Positions 34,246 to 42,163 of a DNA stretch of 64,000 nt are shown here, in pieces (position 1 is the stretch's first letter; every line of letters starts with the position of its first letter). The notes beneath the pieces were generated by a model. The model was not told the origin of the DNA. It worked only from the letters and a program-made list of their open reading frames with translations, and searched no databases. Source of the stretch: Flavobacteriales bacterium (GTDB taxonomy: Bacteria > Bacteroidota > Bacteroidia > Flavobacteriales_F > PHOS-HE28); assembly GCA_016713875.1 (NCBI GenBank), contig JADJOI010000003.1:1550001-1614000 (forward strand), given 5' to 3'. A program made the position numbers and the translations under genes.

Positions 34246-35043
34246 ATGCAAAAAACGACATTTAAAATATCAAAAATGGACTGCCCATCCGAAGAACAAA
34301 TGATACGGATGAAACTTGCCGACTTGAAGAACATCAACTCGTTGGACTTTGATATACCTAATAGACTGCTGACCGTTTTTCACACAGACAACCACGACCA
34401 AATTTTTCAGCGACTTGACAACTTAAAATATGACACTTCACTTATTGACAGCGTTTCGGCAGACAATTATTCTGTTACAACCGACAACACCGACCGAGAA
34501 AGAAAATTGCTTTGGCAAGTTTTAGCTATCAACTTTTTCTTTTTTGCACTTGAACTTACGACAGGTTTCATTTCAAACTCAATGGGACTTGTTGCCGACA
34601 GTTTAGATATGCTTGCCGACAGTATTGTTTACGGACTTGCACTTTTCGCTGTTGGTGGGACAATGACACGAAAAAAGAACATTGCAAAATCAGCAGGTTA
34701 TTTTCAGTTGACACTTGCCATTTTTGGTTTCATTGAAGTAATCAGACGATTTATTGGAACTGAAACAGTTCCTACATTTCAGACAATCATAATTATTTCA
34801 ATTCTTGCACTTATTGGCAACGGACTTTGTTTGTATTTACTGCAAAAAAGCAAAAGCAGAGAAGCACATATGCAAGCGAGTATGATTTTTACATCTAATG
34901 ACGTAGTTGTAAATTTAGGTGTAATTGTCGCAGGCGGACTTGTTTACTTGACAAACTCAAAATATCCCGACCTTATCGTTGGGACAATAGTATTTTTCAT
35001 CGTTGGACAAGGAGCATTTAAAATTCTAAAACTATCAAAATGA
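34246..35043 (+). CDS. Cassette 4: HMA-domain cation transporter (CDF-like)
   Basis: A 265-residue membrane protein. Residues 1-75 form a heavy-metal-associated-like domain (TFKISKMDCPSEEQMIRMKL, with only one Cys instead of CxxC). From residue 90, four to six membrane helices follow the cation diffusion facilitator pattern: FALELTTGFISNSMGLVADS, LDMLADSIVYGLALFAVGG and MIFTSNDVVVNLGVIVAGG carry the Asp residues that bind the metal (AD-S-LD and SND). It would export a divalent or heavy metal. It closely resembles transporters I know from low-GC Bacteroidota, consistent with acquisition as a cassette. Confidence 0.87.
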   Translation: MQKTTFKISKMDCPSEEQMIRMKLADLKNINSLDFDIPNRLLTVFHTDNHDQIFQRLDNLKYDTSLIDSVSADNYSVTTDNTDRERKLLWQVLAINFFFFALELTTGFISNSMGLVADSLDMLADSIVYGLALFAVGGTMTRKKNIAKSAGYFQLTLAIFGFIEVIRRFIGTETVPTFQTIIIISILALIGNGLCLYLLQKSKSREAHMQASMIFTSNDVVVNLGVIVAGGLVYLTNSKYPDLIVGTIVFFIVGQGAFKILKLSK

Positions 35044-35065
35044 CGGAAGAACAAAAAACCACTAC

Positions 35066-35197
35066 TGCTAACAGCGGTTTGGCAAAAGGCGGGGTTTCGT
35101 GCTTCGTAGAAACATTTGTGGTTTATCAAACATTTTTGCTTCGTATGAACATTTGTGGTAAAAATCCCGCCCTTCGCCAAGCCGCAATCCGTTGAAC
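35066..35197 (+). other. attC site of cassette 4 (132 bp)
   Basis: Inverse core TGCTAAC (35066-35072) and core GTTGAAC (35191-35197). The arms at 35074-35097 and 35162-35185 pair at 20 of 24 positions, the rest being transitions that still allow G-T pairs. The terminal loop holds AACATTTGTGGT twice. TACTGCTAAC is the reverse complement of the left boundary GTTAGCAGTA at 34203. GC-rich chromosome resumes directly after. Confidence 0.92.
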
Positions 35198-35301
35198 GCC
35201 ATCGCGCCCCGTGCGGCGCGCCAGCGTCCAACCCCGAATGACCACCGCCAGTAGGGTGCACGCCCCGGCCACCCCGTAGTTTCGCGGTACCCGCACCGCC
35301 C

Positions 35302-36009
35302 TTGTCCCCCCTGCTCACCGTACACGACCTGCACTTCGCCCACGACGGGCGGGGTATCCTGCATGGGGTGGGGCTGGAGCTCGGCGTCGGCGAGGTGCTG
35401 GTGGTGGTGGGTCCCAGCGGCTGTGGCAAGACCACGTTGCTGCGCTTGATCGCGGGCCTGGAGCGCCCTTCGGCGGGCCGCATCGCCGTGCAGGGCCGCC
35501 CCATGGCCGATGCCGGCACCTGGGTGGCGCCCGAGGCGCGTCCGGTGGGCTTCGTCTTCCAAGGCCTGGCGCTCTTCCCCCACCTCACCGTGCAGGGCAA
35601 CGTGGGCTTCGGCCTGGCCGACCGGCCGCGGGCCGAGCGCGAGCGGCGCGTGCGCGAGGAGCTGGCCGCCGTGGGCCTGGAGGGCCTGGACGACCGCTAC
35701 CCGCACCAGCTCAGCGGCGGGCAGCAGCAGCGCGTAGCCATCGCCCGCAGCCTGGTGCGCCGCCCCGCGCTGATGCTGATGGACGAGCCCTTCAGCGACC
35801 TGGACCCCGCCACGCGGGCGGCGGTGCGGCAGGAGGTGCTGCGCATCCTGCGCGCCCACGGCACCGGCGCGGTGGTGGTGACGCACGACCGCGAGGACGC
35901 CTTCCACCTGGCCGACCGCATCGCCGAGATGGACCAGGGCCGCATCGTACGGATCGGCCCGGCAGCGGACTTCCGCGCGGCATGGAGCGCACAGCCTTTC
36001 GCCCCATGA
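35302..36009 (+). CDS. ABC transporter ATP-binding protein (CysA/PotA/FbpC type)
   Basis: A 235-residue importer-type ABC ATPase. Walker A is GPSGCGKTT, the Q-loop FVFQGLALFPHLTVQGNVGFG, signature LSGGQQQRVAIARSL, Walker B LMLMDEPFSDLD and switch His VVVTHDREDAF. It lacks the C-terminal TOBE domain of full-length PotA/CysA, and no permease or binding-protein gene is adjacent, so the substrate is unknown. The start is a TTG at 35302; a TAGTTTCG box (35277-35284) is 17 bases upstream. It is the first chromosomal gene after the cassettes. Confidence 0.88.
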   Translation: MSPLLTVHDLHFAHDGRGILHGVGLELGVGEVLVVVGPSGCGKTTLLRLIAGLERPSAGRIAVQGRPMADAGTWVAPEARPVGFVFQGLALFPHLTVQGNVGFGLADRPRAERERRVREELAAVGLEGLDDRYPHQLSGGQQQRVAIARSLVRRPALMLMDEPFSDLDPATRAAVRQEVLRILRAHGTGAVVVTHDREDAFHLADRIAEMDQGRIVRIGPAADFRAAWSAQPFAP

Positions 36010-36329
36010 GCACCGACCGCCTGCCCCAGCTGCGCGCCCTGCTGGCCGAGGAGCCGGGCGACCTCTTCCTGCGCTACGCCATCGCCCTGGAGCTGAAGCG
36101 GCTGGGCGACACCGACCCCGCCATCGCCGACCTGGAGCAGCTGGTGCGCGATGCGCCCCACCACATCGCCACCTACTACCAGCTAGCCTTGATGCTGGCC
36201 GAGGTGGGGCGCACGCACGATGCCCTGCACGTGTGCGACGTGGGCCTGCTGCAGTGCACCGTGGCCGGCGACCGCAAGGCGCGCGCCGAGCTGCAGGAGC
36301 TGCGCCATGCCATCGCCGACGAGGCATGA
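36006..36329 (+). CDS. Small TPR-like protein
   Basis: A 107-residue protein containing about two tetratricopeptide-like helix pairs: PGDLFLRYAIALELKRLGDTDPAI and HIATYYQLALMLAEVGRTHD (each under twenty residues in its core, split by loops), with YQLALMLAEVGR the best match to a TPR helix A. No signal peptide, so cytoplasmic. It overlaps the ABC ATPase stop (ATGA) and the next gene's start, giving a translationally coupled run. Similar short TPR genes follow ABC genes in Bacteroidota; the role is unknown. Confidence 0.75.
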   Translation: MSTDRLPQLRALLAEEPGDLFLRYAIALELKRLGDTDPAIADLEQLVRDAPHHIATYYQLALMLAEVGRTHDALHVCDVGLLQCTVAGDRKARAELQELRHAIADEA

Positions 36330-37252
36330 GGCGCCGCGCCACCATCGTCCTGCTCGCCGCCGCCGCGGGGCTCGGCGCCCTGCTCACCGTGGCGCCCTGG
36401 CTGGCCCTCACCGCCCCGGTGGGCGCTCCGGCCCTGGTGGTGGAAGGCTGGATCCCGGTCGACCGCATGTCGGATGTGCTGCGGCTGGTGCAGGCTCGCG
36501 GGATACATCAGGTCTTCGTTACCGGCGGCGAACGACCTCTGAGCGAATACCTCCACACCGGCGACACGCTCGTGATCGACGGCGCGCCAATGGCCGGGCC
36601 CTGGCAGATGCAACTGGCCGGGCTGCCGGGCGTGCGCTGGCAGCTTCTGGGCGACACGCTTCCGCTGCAAGCCGGCACGGCCGATGGCACCCTGCGGGCG
36701 GTGGACATCAGCGTGGGTCAGGGTGTGCGGCATCTTCGGTTGGTAGTCGCAGCGACGGTTGCAGCCAGCGACACTGCGGCCCTGCTCTTCGTGCAAACAC
36801 TGTCCCGCGCAGGTCAGGCGCTGTCGGCGACGGGTCATGCGGTGCGGGTGCAAGGGGCCGATGGGACCCGAACGATGTGCGCGCTCACCTGGGCCGAGGA
36901 GCGCGCGCAGCGGCTGGTCGCGCTGGGCCTGCCTGAGGCCCACGTGCTGGCGGTGCCGGGTCTGCCCAATGCGCGGGGGCGCACCGTTTCGGCCGCGCAG
37001 GCCATGGCGACCCAGGCGCGCTGGCTGGGGCTGGGGGCCTACGAGGTGGTGAGCCTGGGCGTGCATGCCCGCCGCACCCGCAACGCCCACCGGCGGGCCA
37101 ATGGCGATGCGGTGCTCGTGGGGGTGATCGCCCTGCCCGACCCGCAGGTGCCGCCGCGCACCTGGTGGCTCCGACCTGACGCGTGGCCTCTGGTGGCCAA
37201 GGAACTGGCCGGGCTGCTGCGCGATGCCGCAACGGGTACCTTTGGGTCGTGA
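36326..37252 (+). CDS. Membrane-anchored YdcF/SanA-like (DUF218-type) protein
   Basis: A 308-residue protein with an N-terminal signal anchor (TIVLLAAAAGLGALLTVAPW). The next part GAPALVVEGWIPVDRMSD and GIHQVFVTGGERPLSEYL resembles the DUF218 start, and TWAEERAQRLVALGLPEAHV with TVSAAQAMATQARWLGLGAY and VSLGVHARRTRNAHRRA resembles its C-terminal half. Between them (about 90-200) lies an inserted beta-rich stretch. DUF218 proteins are linked to envelope integrity, but the split by an insertion makes this tentative. Confidence 0.55.
   Translation: MRRRATIVLLAAAAGLGALLTVAPWLALTAPVGAPALVVEGWIPVDRMSDVLRLVQARGIHQVFVTGGERPLSEYLHTGDTLVIDGAPMAGPWQMQLAGLPGVRWQLLGDTLPLQAGTADGTLRAVDISVGQGVRHLRLVVAATVAASDTAALLFVQTLSRAGQALSATGHAVRVQGADGTRTMCALTWAEERAQRLVALGLPEAHVLAVPGLPNARGRTVSAAQAMATQARWLGLGAYEVVSLGVHARRTRNAHRRANGDAVLVGVIALPDPQVPPRTWWLRPDAWPLVAKELAGLLRDAATGTFGS
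37237..37244 (+). promoter_or_regulatory. -7 box just before the GTG-started phosphatase-family gene
   Basis: TACCTTTG, a perfect TAnnTTTG box, lies four bases before the GTG at 37249, inside the last codons of the upstream gene. It supports this GTG start and suggests a leaderless transcript. Confidence 0.55.
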
Positions 37253-38520
37253 CCACCGTCCGCCTTCGTTCCCTGCCGCTGTGCGCCGTGCTGGTCCTCG
37301 CCTTCGGGGGGGCGATGCGGGCGCAGACCACCCTGCGGGTGATGACCTACAACCTGCTGGCCTTCCCGGAACCCGTGCCGGCCGGGCGGCAGGACACGCT
37401 GGCCCGCATCGTGGACCATGTGCGTCCGGACCTGCTGCTCGTGCAGGAGATCCGCACGGTCACCGGCGCCAACCTGGTGCTGAACGACGCCCTGAACAAC
37501 AACGGCGTCACGCGCTTCAGCCAGGCCGCCTGGGTGCCGCAGATCAGCGACCCGGGCAGCACCGTGAAGCTGCAGCAGCAGCTCTACTACGACCACGAGC
37601 GCTTCACCCTCAATGGGCAGCAGACGCTGACCACGGCGGTGCGCGACATCAACGTGTACACCCTGTACGTGAACGACGTGGACCTGCCGCAGTCGCAGGA
37701 CACCACGTGGATCACGGTGTACGTCGCGCACCTGAAGGCCAGCACCGGCGTGGTGAACGAGTATGCGCGGCAGCAGATGGCCGAGGTGCTGATGGCCCAC
37801 GTGAACACACTGCCCGCGGGCCGCAACGTGCTCGTCGCGGGCGACATGAACATCTACAACGCCAGCGAAGGAGCCTACACCACCTTCATGACCGGCGGGG
37901 GGGGTAACCCGCTGGACGACCCCTTGACGCTGCCCATCAGCTGGAACGGCAACTCGGCCATGGCCCAGCACCACACGCAGAGCACACGCACCAACACGCT
38001 CTATGGCGAGGGCGCCGGCGGTGGGCTGGACGACCGGTTCGACCTGATCCTGCTGAGCCAGACGGCGATGAACGGCGGGGACCGGTTGAGCTACGTGGCC
38101 GGGAGCTGCCGTCCGGTGGGCAACTCGGGCACCTGCTTCAACGACAACATCACCGATTGCAGTTCGGGGCAGACGCCCTTCGCGGTGCTGCGCGCGCTGT
38201 ACTACATGAGCGACCACCTGCCCGTGGTACTGGACCTGAGCTTCGACGGCGTGGTGGCGGGCGAGGCCCCGCGCGAGACCCCGGCCCCGCTGGCGCTGCG
38301 CCACGCGGCGGACGGTGCCCTGTTCGTCGACGCGCAGCGGCCGGGCGAAGGGATGCTGGAGCGCTGGGATGCCCAGGGCCGCCTGCTCGAACGCCGCAGC
38401 CTCCGCTTCACCGAAGGCACCACGACCCTGCCCGCTGCGGCCGCCGCTGCTGGCTTTCAGGTGGCCGTGCTGCACCTGGACGGCCTCAGCCTTCGCCACC
38501 CCTATGTCATCGCCCCATGA
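37249..38520 (+). CDS. Secreted endonuclease/exonuclease/phosphatase family protein with T9SS domain
   Basis: A 423-residue exported protein: signal peptide LRSLPLCAVLVLAFGGAMRAQ-like start, then the EEP fold with RVMTYNLLAFPEP, RPDLLLVQEIRT (the Mg-binding Glu), YVAHLKAS (catalytic His), VLVAGDMNIYN (Asp/Asn) and MSDHLPVVLDL (final Asp-His). The C-terminal 70 residues (LERWDAQGRLLERRSL, ending HPYVIAP) fit a type A T9SS sorting domain. It could be a surface nuclease or phosphodiesterase. The stop overlaps the DinB gene. Confidence 0.85.
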   Translation: MTTVRLRSLPLCAVLVLAFGGAMRAQTTLRVMTYNLLAFPEPVPAGRQDTLARIVDHVRPDLLLVQEIRTVTGANLVLNDALNNNGVTRFSQAAWVPQISDPGSTVKLQQQLYYDHERFTLNGQQTLTTAVRDINVYTLYVNDVDLPQSQDTTWITVYVAHLKASTGVVNEYARQQMAEVLMAHVNTLPAGRNVLVAGDMNIYNASEGAYTTFMTGGGGNPLDDPLTLPISWNGNSAMAQHHTQSTRTNTLYGEGAGGGLDDRFDLILLSQTAMNGGDRLSYVAGSCRPVGNSGTCFNDNITDCSSGQTPFAVLRALYYMSDHLPVVLDLSFDGVVAGEAPRETPAPLALRHAADGALFVDAQRPGEGMLERWDAQGRLLERRSLRFTEGTTTLPAAAAAAGFQVAVLHLDGLSLRHPYVIAP

Positions 38521-39035
38521 GCACAGCACGCCCGCCTTTGGACGAGATCCCCGCCTTCTACCGCGGCTATGTGGAGGAGGCACCGGGCGTGGATGTGTGC
38601 GATGCGCTGGTGCGCGCCGCGGACGCCGTGCAGGCCGCCTTCGGTGCCGTGCCTGAAGCACGCGGCGACCATCGCTATGCGCCCGGCAAGTGGACGGTGA
38701 AGGAGGTGCTGCTGCACCTGATCGACGCCGAGCGCGTGTTCGCGTACCGCACGCTGCGGTTCGCGCGCCGCGATGCCACCCCGCTGCCGGGCTTCGACGA
38801 GGACGCCTGGGTGCCTGCGGCGCGGGCCGCACGCCGAACGCTGGCCGAACTGCTCGCCGAGCACCGGGCGGTGCATAGCGCCACGCTGGCGCTGTTCCGA
38901 AGCTTCGAGGAGGAGGACCTCCTGCAGCGCGGCACGGCCAACGGCAACGCCATCAGCGTGCGCGCCATCGGCTGGGCCACGGCCGGGCACGCGCTGCACC
39001 ACGTGGCCGTGCTGCGCGAACGCTACCTTGGTTGA
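38517..39035 (+). CDS. DinB family protein
   Basis: A 172-residue four-helix protein of the DinB/YfiT superfamily. The metal-binding His pattern is visible: His in VKEVLLHLIDAERVFAYR and the pair in ATAGHALHHVAVLRERY near the C-terminus. GKWTVKEVLLHL is a hallmark. Members are metal-dependent, sometimes thiol-transferases; the role here is unknown. The ATG overlaps the upstream stop as ATGA. The Mpo1-like gene follows after one base. Confidence 0.88.
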   Translation: MSTARPPLDEIPAFYRGYVEEAPGVDVCDALVRAADAVQAAFGAVPEARGDHRYAPGKWTVKEVLLHLIDAERVFAYRTLRFARRDATPLPGFDEDAWVPAARAARRTLAELLAEHRAVHSATLALFRSFEEEDLLQRGTANGNAISVRAIGWATAGHALHHVAVLRERYLG

Positions 39036-39036
39036 C

Positions 39037-39492
39037 ATGCGGAGCATCCACGACTGGTTCGCGGCCTACGGCGAAAGTCACCGCGACCCCACCAACAAGG
39101 CGCTGCACTGGGTCTGCATCCCGGTGATCTTCCTGAGCATCGTGGGGCTGCTGTGGGGCATCCCCTCCCCCGTGGCCACGCCGCACGTGTGGGCGTGGGT
39201 GGCGGTGGCGGCCGTGGCGGTGTTCTACGCCCGCCTGTCGAAGCCGATGATGCTGGCCATGGTGGCCTGGAGCCTGCTGTGCTGCGGGCTGGTGGTGCTG
39301 ATGGAGCGCTGGCTGCCTCTGCCGCTCTGGGTCACCTGCCTGGGCCTCTTCGCCGGCGGATGGATCGGCCAGGTCATCGGCCACCACATCGAAGGCAAGA
39401 AGCCCAGCTTCTTCCAGGACCTGCAGTTCCTTCTGATCGGCCCGGCGTGGCTGATGGGCGATCTGTTCCGCCGCGCGGGCCTGCGCTACTGA
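39037..39492 (+). CDS. Mpo1-like (DUF962) membrane protein
   Basis: A 151-residue protein with four hydrophobic segments. The N-terminal signature SIHDWFAAYGESHRDPTNKA followed by LHWVCIPVIFLS, and WIGQVIGHHIEGKKPSFF later, identify the DUF962/Mpo1 family, whose yeast member oxidises 2-hydroxy fatty acids. His residues in GESH, LHW and IGHH are the likely iron ligands. A TACCTTGG box (39024-39031) in the end of the DinB gene lies five bases before the ATG. The 3' end overlaps the convergent gene by seven bases. Confidence 0.9.
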   Translation: MRSIHDWFAAYGESHRDPTNKALHWVCIPVIFLSIVGLLWGIPSPVATPHVWAWVAVAAVAVFYARLSKPMMLAMVAWSLLCCGLVVLMERWLPLPLWVTCLGLFAGGWIGQVIGHHIEGKKPSFFQDLQFLLIGPAWLMGDLFRRAGLRY

Positions 39493-40595
39493 GGCAGGCG
39501 CCGGAAGTAGGTGGGCCGGTGCGCGGGATCCGTCGCCGGGTCCAGCACGGCCTGCAGGTCGGTGAGCAGCACATCGGGTTCCAGCATGGCGCGACCGAAG
39601 AGGTCGGCCTCCGCGCTGTTGGCCACGAACACGGTGCCCCTGCGGAAGGCCGGGGAGTCCAGCATGCGCTGATCCACGCCGGGAAGGTCGGCCGCACCGC
39701 GCAGGACGGGCACATCGGCCAGCACGCCCCAATGGGTGCAGGCATGGGCATCGGCCATCACCACCTCCATCGGCAGATCGAGGTTCCCCTGGGCGACGCG
39801 GTCCGCATAGCGGTACCGCGCTCCCGCATCGGCCACCAGGCGGGCCATCAGGCTGTTGCCCGCTGGCACGCTCCAGACCCCGCGCCAGGCGCTGCCGACG
39901 AACACGAGGGGTGCGTCCGGGTCGGCTTGGCGCACGCGGGCGCGGTAGCGGGCCGCGATGCCGGTGTAGAGGCTGTCGGCCACGGTCGAGGTGCCGGTGA
40001 GCACCCCGAAGAAGCGAAGCCATTCGGCACGGCCGAGCGGATGCGGTTCCAGGTATTCGCACACCGGCACCGCCACATGATGCTGCGGCAGCCGGGCCAT
40101 TCCGCCGAACGGATGATCGAGGACCAGCGCGGGGGCGAGGGCGGTGAGCTGCTCCAGGCGGGCGCCCTCCCCCTCGGCCAGACCGGCGAGGGCATTGGTG
40201 GCCAGCGCCGCGCGCAGGGTGCTGTCGCGCTGTCGCTCGGGCCAGGCGCAGGCGGATACGCGTGGCAGGGCGCGCAGGGCGGACACGTAGGCGGTGTGCG
40301 TGGTGCTGAGCAGGACGAGCTCCAGGGCGCTGGGCCGCACCCCCGTCCAGGGACCGGCGCACGGCCCTTGCGGCGGCGGCTCCGCAGCGGTGATCAGCAG
40401 GCGGGCAAGGGTGTCCATGGCCGCCCCGAGCACGAGCACGGCCTCGCCGTCGGGCCCTTGCCAGCTGCGGAAGTGCGTGGCGGCGTCGTTGGCGCGCTCG
40501 GTCCACGGGGCCGCGGCCGCAGGCCTGGCGGGCGGAGCGGCCGGACCGCAGCCGGCGAACAGGGCCAGGACGGCGATGGCCGACAGGGTCCTCAC
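39486..40595 (-). CDS. ABC transporter substrate-binding lipoprotein (iron/cobalamin type)
   Basis: A 369-residue lipoprotein (lipobox LFAGC-GPA) with the class III, BtuF/FhuD-like layout: PSALELVLLSTTHTAYVSAL, LEQLTALAPALVLDHPFGG, PVCEYLEPHPLGRAEWLRFFG, and LVFVGSAWRGVWSVPAGNS with later DVLLTDLQAVLDP. PLGRAEW followed by a hydrophobic helix is the common hallmark of periplasmic Fe-siderophore/cobalamin binding proteins. No permease is adjacent. The GTG start overlaps the upstream peptidase-like gene by four bases, so the pair is coupled. Confidence 0.85.
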   Translation of the reverse strand: MRTLSAIAVLALFAGCGPAAPPARPAAAAPWTERANDAATHFRSWQGPDGEAVLVLGAAMDTLARLLITAAEPPPQGPCAGPWTGVRPSALELVLLSTTHTAYVSALRALPRVSACAWPERQRDSTLRAALATNALAGLAEGEGARLEQLTALAPALVLDHPFGGMARLPQHHVAVPVCEYLEPHPLGRAEWLRFFGVLTGTSTVADSLYTGIAARYRARVRQADPDAPLVFVGSAWRGVWSVPAGNSLMARLVADAGARYRYADRVAQGNLDLPMEVVMADAHACTHWGVLADVPVLRGAADLPGVDQRMLDSPAFRRGTVFVANSAEADLFGRAMLEPDVLLTDLQAVLDPATDPAHRPTYFRRLPQ

Positions 40596-42064
40596 TGCAG
40601 CTCGATGATCATCTCCATCAACGCGTCGCGCAGCAGGTCGCGGCCGGTGGCGAGGGCGCGTGCGTCCACCCCGAAGGCGTGGTCGGGCAGTTCACCGCGG
40701 TCGAGCAGGCCTCGGGGCGTGCCCTCGTACACATAGCGGATGAGGGGGATGTGGAAGACCAGGCCGGTGTTGGGCGTGCGCATCCGAAGGATGCGGCCTC
40801 CGCAGCTGCTGAGGCTGTTGGTACCGACCTCTTCACCGACGATGCTGGCCCTTCCGGCCCGGCGCGCCATCATCACCAGAGCGGCGGCGGCCTCGCGGGT
40901 GAAGGCGTCGCACACCACGTACACCTTGCCGTCGAACGCGTTGGGCTGTGGCTCCAGCAACTCCAGGCGCGGGTCGTCCGGGCGCAGGTGGTAGCGGCCG
41001 TGATCGCCGGGCAGGTAGTTGGCCGCCAGAGTGGCGAAGAACTCGGGCAGTGGCTCGCACAGGCCGTAATGCTTGGGTGGAGCGCTGAGGCGCACGGTCA
41101 TGTCCTGCACTACGCGGTAGGGCTTGAGGGCGTAGATGGAATGCACCAGTTCGGCCAGGGCCAGCTCGCTGCCGGCAGCGCCGCGCACATCGATCACCAA
41201 CACGCGGGAGCGGTTGCGTTTGAGGTCGCGGCGCAGGTCCTCCACGAACCGCTCGGGCTTGATGCCCGCGTTCAGCAGGGTGTCCGTATGGAAGTTCCGC
41301 AGCGCGAGCCAGGTGGTGTGGTGGTCGGCGTGGTGGGCCGCGCTCCATGGCAGCAGGGGCCCGTTCTCCGGCCTCACCGAGCGGCGCACCTCCTCACCGG
41401 TGAGGCCCATCACCTGTTCGGTGCGGGCGCGGCCGCTGGGCGGTTCGAAGGCGATGGTGAAGGTGGGCGAGCGGTCCAGGTGGCGGTACAGCAGGTAGGG
41501 CAGGTCGCGTTCCACCTGGCGCACGCGGAACAGGGAATCGTTCGCATCGGACAGGGCTTTGCTGGCGAGGGTGTCCAGGATGCCGGCGGCCGAACGGCCA
41601 TTGATGGAGAGGATGCGGCTGCCGGAGGGGATGGAGCGGAAGCCTTTGAGCTCCTCCTCCACGTAGAGGCCCTGGCCTACGGCGCGCACGGCGAGGGGCA
41701 GCAGCGGCACCTGTTCACGCAGGGAGCGCTCGACGGTGGCGGGCAGGTCCACGCGTGTGTGGGCGTCGCCGATGAGCTGCAGCACGGGTGTGAGCAGGTC
41801 GGTGACCTCGGCGGCCGTGAGGGGGACACGCGCAGCGGCGATGGCCTCGTCGATGGCGCGGTCCAGCGCGGCCTTCGTCACGTGCCGATACGGGTCGGCG
41901 TGGGCCTCGTGCAGCGTGCTGCGCCAGAGCTCCAGGTCCGCCGCCACATGCTCCGGGTAGTGGCGCTGACCCTCCAGGGGATCGTGGACCTGCGCCCCGG
42001 CCGCCAGCGGGAGCAGCGCAAGCGAGAGGATGGACAGCCCGGCGGCCGGCGTGCGGAAGGTCAT
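40592..42064 (-). CDS. S41 peptidase-like exported protein, catalytic serine not conserved
   Basis: A 490-residue exported protein (signal peptide within TFRTPAAGLSILSLALLPL) with the tail-specific protease layout: an N-terminal helical domain (LTPVLQLIGDAHTRVDLP), a PDZ-like stretch (FRSIPSGSRILSINGRSAA) and the S41 core (VLVIDVRGAAGSELALAEL, then KVYVVCDAFTREAAAALVMM and ASIVGEEVGTN). In active members the segment is usually T-F-S-A-A; here it is FTREAAA, so the nucleophile Ser appears replaced. It may be inactive or use a different residue. Start ATG 42064 is preferred over a TTG two codons earlier. Confidence 0.8.
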   Translation of the reverse strand: MTFRTPAAGLSILSLALLPLAAGAQVHDPLEGQRHYPEHVAADLELWRSTLHEAHADPYRHVTKAALDRAIDEAIAAARVPLTAAEVTDLLTPVLQLIGDAHTRVDLPATVERSLREQVPLLPLAVRAVGQGLYVEEELKGFRSIPSGSRILSINGRSAAGILDTLASKALSDANDSLFRVRQVERDLPYLLYRHLDRSPTFTIAFEPPSGRARTEQVMGLTGEEVRRSVRPENGPLLPWSAAHHADHHTTWLALRNFHTDTLLNAGIKPERFVEDLRRDLKRNRSRVLVIDVRGAAGSELALAELVHSIYALKPYRVVQDMTVRLSAPPKHYGLCEPLPEFFATLAANYLPGDHGRYHLRPDDPRLELLEPQPNAFDGKVYVVCDAFTREAAAALVMMARRAGRASIVGEEVGTNSLSSCGGRILRMRTPNTGLVFHIPLIRYVYEGTPRGLLDRGELPDHAFGVDARALATGRDLLRDALMEMIIELQ

Positions 42065-42112
42065 GCGCAAAGGGCTGCGAATTTAGGGCCACGGTCTGCC
42101 CGTCCGGAATGA

Positions 42113-42142
42113 CATGGCCCCAGCACGGAGGCCGGGGCCATG
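42113..42142 (-). terminator. Inverted repeat after pckA
   Basis: CATGGCCCC (42113-42121) and GGGGCCATG (42134-42142) form a perfect nine-base stem with a 12-base loop just beyond the pckA stop. There is no T-run, so its role as a terminator is likely but not certain. Confidence 0.45.
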
Positions 42143-42163
42143 GACCGATCGGGTGCGGACACG

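Larger units (their letters stand above)
29736..35197 (+). mobile_element. Integron gene-cassette array (four cassettes, no integrase seen)
   Basis: Four cassettes are bounded by core sites GTTATGC (29736), GTTAGGT (30427), GTTATGT (33373), GTTAGCA (34203) and GTTGAAC (35191). For every cassette the inverse core at its 3' attC is the exact reverse complement of its own 5' core: GTTATGCGCC/GGCGCATAAC, GTTAGGTGCC/GGCACCTAAC, GTTATGTGC/GCACATAAC and GTTAGCAGTA/TACTGCTAAC. All attC sites share orientation and have complementary inner arms. Cassettes 3 and 4 are strongly AT-rich against GC-rich flanks. With no integrase gene in the window it fits a CALIN (cluster of attC sites lacking an integrase), or a distal part of an integron. 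Confidence 0.88.

Noticed and set aside
35191..35240. A fifth mini-cassette after GTTGAAC, with CGTCCAAC as its inverse core
   Set aside because: Only 8 of 10 positions match, the distance is about 35 bases and there is no arm pairing; it looks like chance in GC-rich sequence.
29484..35300. Integron integrase (tyrosine recombinase) or transposase in or next to the island
   Set aside because: No ORF here shows the R-HxxR-Y recombinase or a transposase pattern; the flanking genes are a glycosyltransferase and an ABC ATPase.
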